Source: Acidobacteriota bacterium
GTDB lineage: Bacteria; Acidobacteriota; Terriglobia; Bryobacterales; Bryobacteraceae
Assembly (NCBI GenBank): GCA_026394095.1
Contig: JAPKYY010000307.1
Location: 1-5,736, forward strand
Direction of reading: 5' to 3'
DNA length: 5,736 bases
Below the pieces are notes generated by a model. That model was not told where the DNA came from. It was given only the letters and a program-made list of their open reading frames with translations, and did no database searches. A program made the position numbers and the translations under genes. Below are positions 1-5,404 of this stretch, in pieces (position 1 is the first letter of the stretch; every line of letters begins with the position of its first letter).

Positions 1-621
1 TTTGAGGCCAGTGCCTCCCATCTTCATTTAAACGACGGGACTTTTAGTGTTGGTGCGCCCTTCCTTGCGGTGTTGGTGAAGAGTGTGTTTCGGATGTTGA
101 TTCCGTGGGGATGGGTTTCTGTTGCAATCCTGCTGGGGTGGAAGCGGCTGGAGAATCGCTCGATTCTAGTCATGAGCATGATCTGGATTGGAATCACTTT
201 GCTGCCTTATTCCTTCCTGACATATATGGACCGCGTACCGAGCCGGCACACATATCTGGCAAGCGTGGGGATGGCTATTGTTGTGGGTGCTGCATTTGAG
301 AGGGTGAGGCTTGAGGCAGGAAAGCACAGGCAGGTGCTGGCCTGGATATTGGCGGCAGTGATTTGTGGCCAAAGCCTTTACTATCTTTGGACGAAGAAGC
401 TGGATCAATACGTGCGGCGGGCTGAGCCGACCGAGAAATTCCTTCGATTTGTGCAGGCGGGGGAGGGGCCAATCCAGATTCATTGTGCGCCCTATGGGTA
501 TGAGGCCTTCCGGTATGCAGCGGTGATCCGGCTTGGGATGCCGATGGATTATGTAGTTGGCCCGGATGAAGATCTGAAGAACGTTGAGACTCGACCCTAT
601 TGTGACCCATCAAAACCCTAA
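1..621 (+). CDS. C-terminal part of a polytopic membrane protein, probably a GT-C-like glycosyltransferase
   Basis: The frame is open from the first base, so the true start lies outside the window; a GTG at 70 is only an internal valine/possible start. The visible 206 codons contain about four hydrophobic segments (roughly residues 18-47, 53-74, 86-100 and 110-131), then a hydrophilic tail of about 75 residues ending at TAA 619-621. Between the second and third segments is the sequence DRVPSRHTYLASVG (about residues 77-90). Similar Arg-x-x-Tyr-Leu loop motifs followed by a helix occur in bacterial membrane glycosyltransferase-like proteins of the GT39/PMT or TPR-linked type; this resemblance is from memory and is not proof. 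The next gene overlaps its end and encodes a family 2 glycosyltransferase, which supports a role in surface or lipid-linked glycan assembly. No catalytic residues are visible because the N-terminal half is missing, so the function is inferred. Confidence 0.7.
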   Translation, partial: FEASASHLHLNDGTFSVGAPFLAVLVKSVFRMLIPWGWVSVAILLGWKRLENRSILVMSMIWIGITLLPYSFLTYMDRVPSRHTYLASVGMAIVVGAAFERVRLEAGKHRQVLAWILAAVICGQSLYYLWTKKLDQYVRRAEPTEKFLRFVQAGEGPIQIHCAPYGYEAFRYAAVIRLGMPMDYVVGPDEDLKNVETRPYCDPSKP

Positions 622-1408
622 AGAAAAAATACAAAAGTACCGCTTCCCGCATAGTTTGAGCGTTTTCTTTCCGGCTTACAATGACGCTCCGTCATTGCCG
701 GGACTACTTGCGACTACCTTTCGAGTGTTACGCGACCATGTGGAAGATTACGAAGTGATCGTTGTCAATGACGGGAGCGCTGACAACACAGCGGCGGTGC
801 TGCGGGAGCTGCAGGCGCAGTATGGTGAACGGTTGCGGGTGATTCATCATCCGGAGAATCGAGGTTATGGCGGGGCACTGCAGAGTGGGTTTCGCGGGGC
901 AAGGAAAGAATTCGTATTCTATACCGATGGCGACGGCCAATACGATGTGGGCGAAATGCCTTTGCTGCTTGAGCTAAGCGGGCCTGATGTGGGACTGGTG
1001 AACGGGATCAAGGCGAAGCGACATGATCCGGTGCACCGGATCTGGATTGGCAGCGTTTATAACGTGTTTGCGCGAAGGATCTTCGGGATTTCTCTGCAGG
1101 ACATTGACTGTGATTTCAGGTTGATCCGGCGGGCTGCGTTGGATCAAATCAAATTGAAAAGTACCAGTGGGACCATCTGCGTTGAACTTGTCAAAAAGAT
1201 CGAGCAGACAGGAACCAGAGTTGTGGAGATCCCTGTGAGCCACCGGGCGAGATTGCACGGGCGATCGCAATTCTTCCGGCTGCAATCGCTGGTCAAGACT
1301 TTCGCGCAGTTAGCTGGATTGCATTGGCAGCTGGTGACGTGGCCCTGGATTTGCCGGAAGCTGGGCCAACGGAGATACTCTGAGCGTGTTGGCGCCAACC
1401 TAAAGTAA
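584..1408 (+). CDS. Family 2 glycosyltransferase, polyprenyl-phosphate-sugar synthase (DPM/DPG-like) type
   Basis: Predicted 274-residue GT-A fold enzyme that would transfer a nucleotide-activated sugar, probably to a polyprenyl phosphate or similar acceptor at the cytoplasmic membrane face. Visible motifs in order: SVFFPAYND (26-34) opening the fold; VVNDGSADNT (60-69) nucleotide-binding strand; ENRGYGGAL (91-99); YTDGDGQYD (113-121), holding the metal-binding DxD; QDIDCDFRLIRR (172-183), the family's acceptor-side motif; and RLHGRSQF (223-230). The C-terminus is short and only moderately hydrophobic, so there is no clear pair of anchoring helices as in GtrB-type enzymes. An in-frame stop at 575-577 means TTG 584 is the earliest possible start; GTG 602 is an equally plausible alternative, and neither has a strong ribosome binding site. 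The gene overlaps the upstream gene by 38 bases (20 with the GTG start), suggesting translational coupling. The sugar and acceptor cannot be read from the sequence. Confidence 0.9.
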   Translation: MRLDPIVTHQNPKEKIQKYRFPHSLSVFFPAYNDAPSLPGLLATTFRVLRDHVEDYEVIVVNDGSADNTAAVLRELQAQYGERLRVIHHPENRGYGGALQSGFRGARKEFVFYTDGDGQYDVGEMPLLLELSGPDVGLVNGIKAKRHDPVHRIWIGSVYNVFARRIFGISLQDIDCDFRLIRRAALDQIKLKSTSGTICVELVKKIEQTGTRVVEIPVSHRARLHGRSQFFRLQSLVKTFAQLAGLHWQLVTWPWICRKLGQRRYSERVGANLK

Positions 1409-1417
1409 AGGGTTGCT

Positions 1418-2719
1418 TCAGTACTTGCCGTGCATCAAGTACCATGTGGCGACTCCACCGAAGAAACCGATGAGGTTGGGGAGGGCGGCGTGTTTTGCGT
1501 AGGCGCCGAAGGAGAGCGGGGCGACGAAATCGTGGCCGAATTCTTCGCGGAGTTTGTCGATGATGCCGATGGCGACAACGCCTGCGGCTGAACCGATGAC
1601 GAGGATGCTGCCGCCGGTGCCGACGGTGAAAGCGAGCAGTGACCAGAGGGTGCCGTCGGTGCCGCCAAGGCTCTGGATCGCAATGGCAGTGAGGGGGACG
1701 TTGTCGAAGACGGCCGATGAGATGCCGAGGACAACGTGGCCGAGGATCGTACGCTCGCCGCCTTCGCCGTAAAGGAGCTGGGTCATCGACTGGAGGGAGC
1801 CGACCATGTGAAGGGCAGTGACGGCAGCGATGATGCCGATGAAGAACTGGAGGGAGGGGATGTCGATCTTCTCGATCAGAGCTTCGATTTTTTTGCCCAT
1901 GAGGCTGACTTCATGTTTTAGAGCTTTGCGGAAAATCTCCTGAATCATCCAGACAAAGCCGAGGCCTACCATGAGGCCGGTAAAGGCGGGAAGGCCGAAT
2001 TGCACGGCGAAGAAGGGGCCGGTGAAGGAAATTAGGCAAAGGGTGATGATGAACCACTGAGACCAATGCATCGAGGTGAGCATCCCTGAGGTTTCGTCGT
2101 CGTTGGCTTTTTCGATTCCCCGGCTCAACCAAAAAGCGACAACGGCAAAGGAGGCAAGAGACGGCAGCAGGGTTGTCTCAATGACTTGAGCAACGGTGAA
2201 CTTTTTGGCAGCCCACAACATGAAGGTTGTGATGTCACCAATGGGGGACCATGCACCGCCCGAGTTGGCTGCGGAGATGATGGCGCCGGCGGTGAAGAAG
2301 AGGGATTTACCTCTGAAAAACATTGCTGCGATACGGAGCATGACAATCGAAGTAGTGAGGTTGTCGAGTGCTGCGGAGAAAAAGAAGGTGCAGAGGATGA
2401 TTGCGAAATATTGGCCGCGATTGCCGAGGCCGAGTTTGATCAGCCGGTAGCGGACCCAATCGAAGAACTGGAAGTCGACGAGGATTTCAACGAGAGTCAT
2501 GGCGCAGAGGAGGAAACCGACGACGCCGAGGATTTCTGAACCCATATGAACTATTTCTTCAGAGAAGTGTGAGTTGGGCCGGGTGGCTGCCATGAACAAG
2601 AGGGTGCCGCCCATGGCGAGGCTGGTGGCTGCCTTGTTGATGTGGACAGTCTCTGCGAGTGCGATCAGGGCGTAGCCAATGAAGAAGACAATCCACATTG
2701 CGGTGGTCAGTTCGAGCAT
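1418..2719 (-). CDS. nhaD: NhaD-type Na+/H+ antiporter, copy A (last of three)
   Basis: A 433-residue inner-membrane antiporter of the NhaD family (IT superfamily), expected to exchange cytoplasmic Na+ or Li+ for H+. Family motifs are intact: HINKAATSLAMGG near residue 26, ALDNLTTSIV (117-126), NSGGAWSPIGDITT (152-165), IEKIDIPSLQFFIGI (282-296), FDNVPLTAIA (338-347) and GTGGSILVIGSAAGV (367-381). The paired DN and Gly-rich motifs reflect the two inverted halves of this superfamily. The frame stays open to an upstream ATG at 2866, but that extension would overlap copy B and is Pro/Ser-rich. I chose ATG 2717-2719 because it aligns exactly with the starts of B and C. It lacks a convincing Shine-Dalgarno sequence. 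Identity to copy B is about 84% by hand count (68 differences in 431). It ends in GKY, two residues longer than B or C. It lies 31 bases after B, so it is probably the last gene of the operon. Confidence 0.93.
   Translation of the reverse strand: MLELTTAMWIVFFIGYALIALAETVHINKAATSLAMGGTLLFMAATRPNSHFSEEIVHMGSEILGVVGFLLCAMTLVEILVDFQFFDWVRYRLIKLGLGNRGQYFAIILCTFFFSAALDNLTTSIVMLRIAAMFFRGKSLFFTAGAIISAANSGGAWSPIGDITTFMLWAAKKFTVAQVIETTLLPSLASFAVVAFWLSRGIEKANDDETSGMLTSMHWSQWFIITLCLISFTGPFFAVQFGLPAFTGLMVGLGFVWMIQEIFRKALKHEVSLMGKKIEALIEKIDIPSLQFFIGIIAAVTALHMVGSLQSMTQLLYGEGGERTILGHVVLGISSAVFDNVPLTAIAIQSLGGTDGTLWSLLAFTVGTGGSILVIGSAAGVVAIGIIDKLREEFGHDFVAPLSFGAYAKHAALPNLIGFFGGVATWYLMHGKY
1421..1442. other. 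Hairpin at the convergent gene ends, possible weak bidirectional terminator
   Basis: GTACTTG (1421-1427) and CAAGTAC (1436-1442) form a perfect 7-bp stem with an 8-base loop. It lies inside the last codons of antiporter copy A and 13 bases beyond the stop of the glycosyltransferase gene. On the minus strand it is followed after several bases by a moderately T-rich stretch (CCCTTTACTTT), but not a clean T-run, and the stem is not GC-rich. It is the only candidate structure I see for ending either of the two converging transcripts. Confidence 0.28.
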
Positions 2720-2721
2720 TG

Positions 2722-2756
2722 TCTTAACATAGCTTAATTTTGATGGAGGGTTAAGA
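2722..2756 (-). promoter_or_regulatory. Possible stop/start stem at the B-A junction
   Basis: On the minus strand TCTTAAC (2756-2750), which contains the TAA stop of copy B, is a perfect reverse complement of GTTAAGA (2728-2722), which ends two bases before the ATG of copy A. The loop is 21 bases. In mRNA this 7-bp, AU-rich stem could hide the start region of copy A until a ribosome finishing copy B opens it. The pairing is seen; the coupling role is inferred, and the stem would be only marginally stable. Confidence 0.35.
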
Positions 2757-4046
2757 GTGCATGAGCCACCAGGTGGCGACGCCTGCGAAGAAGCCGGTGA
2801 TGTTGGGGAGGGCGGCGTGTTTTGCGTAGGCACCGAAGGAGAGAGGGGCGACAAAATCGTGGCCATATTCTTCGCGGAGTTTGTCGAGGATGCCGATTGC
2901 TACGACGCCTGCGGCTGAGCCGATGACGAGGATGCTGCCGCCGGTGCCGACGGTGAAAGCGAGGAGGGACCAGAGGGTGCCGTCGGTGCCACTGAAGCTC
3001 TGGATGGCGATGGCGGTGAGGGGTACGTTGTCGAAGATAGCAGAGGAGAGGCCGAGGATAGTGTGGCCGACAATGGTGCGCCCTGTGCCTTCGCCGTAGA
3101 GGAGCTGTGTCATCGACTGGAGTGAGCCGACCATGTGGAGGGCGGTGACGGCAGCGAGAATGCCGATGAAGAATTGCAGGGAGGGGATATCGATTTTCTC
3201 AATGAGGGCTTCGATCTTCTGGCCCATGAGACTGGTTTGTTTCGTTTGGGTTTTGCGAAAAAACTCCTGCATCATCCAGACGAGGCCGAGGCCGAGCATG
3301 AGGCCGGTGTAGGCGGGGAGGCCAGCTTGTACTGCGAAGAAGGGGCCGGTGAAGGAGGCGAGGCAAAGGGTGATGATCAGCCATTGAGACCAGTGCATGG
3401 AGGTGACCATGCCAGAGCTTTCGTCTTCGCTGGCTGGGGTGATGCCTCGGCTGAGCCAGAGGGCGACTACTGTGAAGGAGGCGAGGGAGGGGAGGAAGGT
3501 GGTTTGGATGAGCTCAAGGGTGGTGAACTTCTTGGCAGCCCATAGCATAAAGGTGGTGACGTCGCCAATGGGGGACCAGGCGCCGCCGGAGTTGGCAGCG
3601 GAGATGATGGCACAGGCGGTGAAGAAGAGAGATTTGCCGCGAAAGAAGAGGGCAGCGATGCGGAGCATGACGATGGTGGTGGTGAGGTTGTCGAGGGCGG
3701 AGGAAAAGAAAAAGGTGCAAATGGAGATGGCGAAGTATTGACCGCGTTTGCCCAGGCCGAGTTTGAGGAGGCGGAAGCGGACCCAGTCGAAGAACTGGAA
3801 GTCGACGAGGATTTCGACGAGCGTCATGGCGCAAAGGAGGAAGCCGACGACGCCCATGGTTTCTGAGCCCATGTGGGTGATCTCTTCGGCGAAGTGCGCG
3901 CCGGGGCGGGTGGCAGCCATGAACATGAGGGAGCCGCCCATGGCGAGGCTGGTGGCGGCCTTGTTGATGTGGATCGTTTCGGCGAGGGCGATGAGGGCGT
4001 AGCCAAAGAAGAAGACTATCCACATGAGCGTGGTCAGTTCGAACAT
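2751..4046 (-). CDS. nhaD: NhaD-type Na+/H+ antiporter, copy B (middle of three)
   Basis: A 431-residue polytopic membrane protein of the NhaD Na+(Li+)/H+ antiporter family, with about 12-13 hydrophobic segments. Motifs are at HINKAATSLAMGG (26-38), SALDNLTTTIV (116-126), SAANSGGAWSPIGDVTT (149-165), EKIDIPSLQFFIGIL (283-297), IFDNVPLTAIAIQ (337-349) and GTGGSILVIGSAAGVV (367-382). The polar residues Asp119, Asn120, Asn152, Asp162, Thr164, Thr165, Ser335 and Asn340 fall where family members carry ion-pathway residues (family knowledge, positions inferred). Two hydrophilic stretches, ITPASEDESSG (202-212) and RKTQTKQT (264-271), are the most variable between copies. The start ATG 4044-4046 aligns with the other copies; an AAGAGA element lies 10 bases upstream, a poor to moderate ribosome site. 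It follows copy C after 30 bases and precedes copy A by 31, all in one direction. No frameshift or missing motif is seen. Confidence 0.94.
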   Translation of the reverse strand: MFELTTLMWIVFFFGYALIALAETIHINKAATSLAMGGSLMFMAATRPGAHFAEEITHMGSETMGVVGFLLCAMTLVEILVDFQFFDWVRFRLLKLGLGKRGQYFAISICTFFFSSALDNLTTTIVMLRIAALFFRGKSLFFTACAIISAANSGGAWSPIGDVTTFMLWAAKKFTTLELIQTTFLPSLASFTVVALWLSRGITPASEDESSGMVTSMHWSQWLIITLCLASFTGPFFAVQAGLPAYTGLMLGLGLVWMMQEFFRKTQTKQTSLMGQKIEALIEKIDIPSLQFFIGILAAVTALHMVGSLQSMTQLLYGEGTGRTIVGHTILGLSSAIFDNVPLTAIAIQSFSGTDGTLWSLLAFTVGTGGSILVIGSAAGVVAIGILDKLREEYGHDFVAPLSFGAYAKHAALPNITGFFAGVATWWLMHS

Positions 4047-4080
4047 CTAACCAGTGTCTCTTGGATGCTTGGGGAGTTAA
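4047..4080 (-). promoter_or_regulatory. Possible stop/start stem at the C-B junction
   Basis: On the minus strand TTAACT (4080-4075), containing the TAA stop of copy C, can pair with GGTTAG (4052-4047), which directly abuts the ATG of copy B. The pairing includes two G-U wobbles and a 22-base loop. Geometry matches the B-A junction: a TTAAC core at the stop pairs with a GTTA core just before the next start. It is weak alone; the recurrence is what makes it worth recording. Confidence 0.27.
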
Positions 4081-5372
4081 CGATGCATGAGCCACCAGGT
4101 GCCGACGCCGGCGAAGAACCCGAGCAGGTTGGGGAGACCGGCCTCGATTGCATAAGCGCCGAAGGAGAGAGCTGGAACGAAGTCCTTGCCATGCTCTTCG
4201 CGCAGCTTGTCGATGATGCCAATGGCAACCACGCCAGCGGCCGAGCCGATAACCAGAATGCTGCCGCCTGTGCCTACAGTGAAGGCGAGTAGCGCCCAGA
4301 GGTTGGGGTCTGTGCCACCGAAGCTCTGGATGGCAATGGCGGTGAGGGGTACGTTGTCGAAGATGGCAGAAGTGAGGCCGAGGATCGTGTGACCAATGAT
4401 GGTGCGATGGTCGCCTTCGCCGTAGAGCAGTTGGGTCATGCTTTGCAGCGAACCAACCATGTGCAGGGCGGTAACGGCTGAGAGGATGCCGATGAAAAAC
4501 TGGAGTGAGGGGATGTCGATTTTCTCGATGAGGGCTTCGATCTTTTTGCCCATCAGGCTCGACTCTCGATCCTGGAATCCTCTCAGGAGTTCCTGTGCGA
4601 TCCAGACAATGCCGAGGCCCATCATGAGCCCGGTATAGGCAGGGAGACCGACCTGGACGGCAAAGAATGGGCCGGTGAAGGAGGCAAGGCAGAGCCAGAT
4701 GATAACCCACTGCGACCAGTGCATGTGAGTTACAAGATCGTTGACCTCGTCTTCATCCTCGCGCCTGATGTTGCGGCCGAGCAGGCCGACAACGACGGCC
4801 AGGGAAACGAGGGAAGGGAAGATCGTGGTGGACATCAGTTGTGCTGCGGAGAACTTCTTTGCAGCCCAGAGCATGAAGGTGGTGACATCGCCGATCGGAG
4901 ACCAGGCACCGCCAGAATTTGATGCCGAGACGATAGCGCAAGCGGTGAGAAAGAGGTCTCGTCCGCGGAAGAACATAGCGGCAATGCGCAGCATGACGAT
5001 GGTGGTGGTCATGTTATCGAGCGCTGAGGAAAAGAAGAAAGTGCAGATGGAGATGGCGAAGTATTGACCGCGATTGCCGAGGCCGAGTTTAACGAGCCGG
5101 TAACGGACCCAGTCGAAGAACTGGAAGTTGACGAGGATTTCCACGATGGTCATGGCGCAGAGGAGGAAGCCGATGACGCCCATGGTGTCTGAACCCATAT
5201 GGGTAATTTCTTCGACGAAGTTGGCACCTGGGCGGCTGGCAGCCATGAACATGAGCGTGCCACCCATGGCGAGGGCCGTGGCTGCTTTGTTGATGTGGAT
5301 GTTTTCAGCCAAGGCGATGAGCGCGTAGCCGACGAAAAACAAAATCCACATGATGGAACTGAGTTCAAACAT
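4077..5372 (-). CDS. nhaD: NhaD-type Na+/H+ antiporter, copy C (first of three)
   Basis: A 431-residue NhaD-family antiporter, the first-transcribed and most divergent copy (about 80% identical to B, 87 hand-counted differences in 431). All family motifs remain: SALDNMTTTIV (116-126), SASNSGGAWSPIGDVTT (149-165), EKIDIPSLQFFIGIL (283-297), IFDNVPLTAIAIQ (337-349) and GTGGSILVIGSAAGVV (367-382). Features specific to this copy: Asn82 where A and B have Asp, within the conserved VEILV-x-FQFFDW stretch; Trp226 where the others have Thr; the highly charged loop IRREDEDEVND (202-212); and YAIEAGLPN replacing YAKHAALPN near 407-415. The start ATG 5370-5372 is preceded by a strong AGGAGA at 6 bases, the best ribosome site of the three. 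It lies 32 bases after the stop of the upstream unknown gene, so it is likely transcribed with it; no promoter is evident in that gap. Confidence 0.94.
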   Translation of the reverse strand: MFELSSIMWILFFVGYALIALAENIHINKAATALAMGGTLMFMAASRPGANFVEEITHMGSDTMGVIGFLLCAMTIVEILVNFQFFDWVRYRLVKLGLGNRGQYFAISICTFFFSSALDNMTTTIVMLRIAAMFFRGRDLFLTACAIVSASNSGGAWSPIGDVTTFMLWAAKKFSAAQLMSTTIFPSLVSLAVVVGLLGRNIRREDEDEVNDLVTHMHWSQWVIIWLCLASFTGPFFAVQVGLPAYTGLMMGLGIVWIAQELLRGFQDRESSLMGKKIEALIEKIDIPSLQFFIGILSAVTALHMVGSLQSMTQLLYGEGDHRTIIGHTILGLTSAIFDNVPLTAIAIQSFGGTDPNLWALLAFTVGTGGSILVIGSAAGVVAIGIIDKLREEHGKDFVPALSFGAYAIEAGLPNLLGFFAGVGTWWLMHR

Positions 5373-5378
5373 TGGATG

Positions 5379-5384
5379 TCTCCT
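5379..5384 (-). promoter_or_regulatory. Strong ribosome binding site of antiporter copy C
   Basis: On the minus strand this reads AGGAGA, six bases before the ATG at 5372. It is a near-consensus Shine-Dalgarno sequence and fixes the start of copy C, which in turn supports the aligned starts chosen for copies B and A. Neither of the other two copies has an equally good site. Confidence 0.75.
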
Positions 5385-5387
5385 GAA

Positions 5388-5403
5388 TCACGTAATCGCG
5401 TGA
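5388..5403 (-). other. Short inverted repeat between the unknown gene and copy C
   Basis: TCACG and CGTGA form a perfect 5-bp inverted repeat around a 6-base centre, in the 32-base gap before copy C and just upstream of its ribosome binding site. It could be a small mRNA hairpin or a weak protein-binding palindrome. Repeats of this size also occur by chance. No T-run follows, so it is not a terminator. Confidence 0.2.
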
Positions 5404-5404
5404 A

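Larger units (their letters stand above)
1418..5372 (-). repeat. Three-unit tandem gene repeat, period 1326-1327 bp
   Basis: Three antiporter genes lie head to tail. Start-to-start distances are 1326 bases (C to B) and 1327 bases (B to A), and the proteins align end to end without gaps apart from two extra C-terminal residues in A. Spacers are 30 and 31 bases. This arrangement is what successive unequal crossing-over or replication slippage would give. The spacers themselves share little beyond an AGACA-like core, so the duplications are not recent overall. The unit differs mostly by point substitution. Confidence 0.93.

Noticed and set aside
2186..2539. Plus-strand open frames with Glu/Gly/Asp-rich products opposite the antiporter genes (also at 3135-3545 and 3873-4292)
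   Set aside because: They lie antisense to strongly conserved antiporter coding sequence, recur at equivalent places in the repeat units, and have compositions typical of complementary-strand shadows.
2707..2730. A seven-codon reading frame (MLRQCSN) overlapping the start of copy A
   Set aside because: It has no ribosome site, is very short, and the ATG may arise by chance in the AT-rich spacer. There is no sign of it at the other junctions.
2720..2866. N-terminal extension of copy A to an ATG at 2866, giving 482 residues
   Set aside because: The extra 49 residues are Pro/Ser-rich, overlap the coding end of copy B out of frame, and the same off-frame peptide also appears opposite the matching part of copy A. 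The ATG at 2719 aligns exactly with the starts of copies B and C.
3514..4710. Open frame of 398 residues on the minus strand across copies C and B
   Set aside because: It is an Arg/His/Pro/Leu-rich off-frame reading that runs through parts of two real genes and their spacer. Its length comes from GC-rich third codon positions and the frame-preserving 1326-base period.
1418..5372. Insertion sequence or mobile element as the cause of the repeat
   Set aside because: No transposase, terminal inverted repeats or target-site duplications are seen; the repeat unit is simply a gene plus its short leader.
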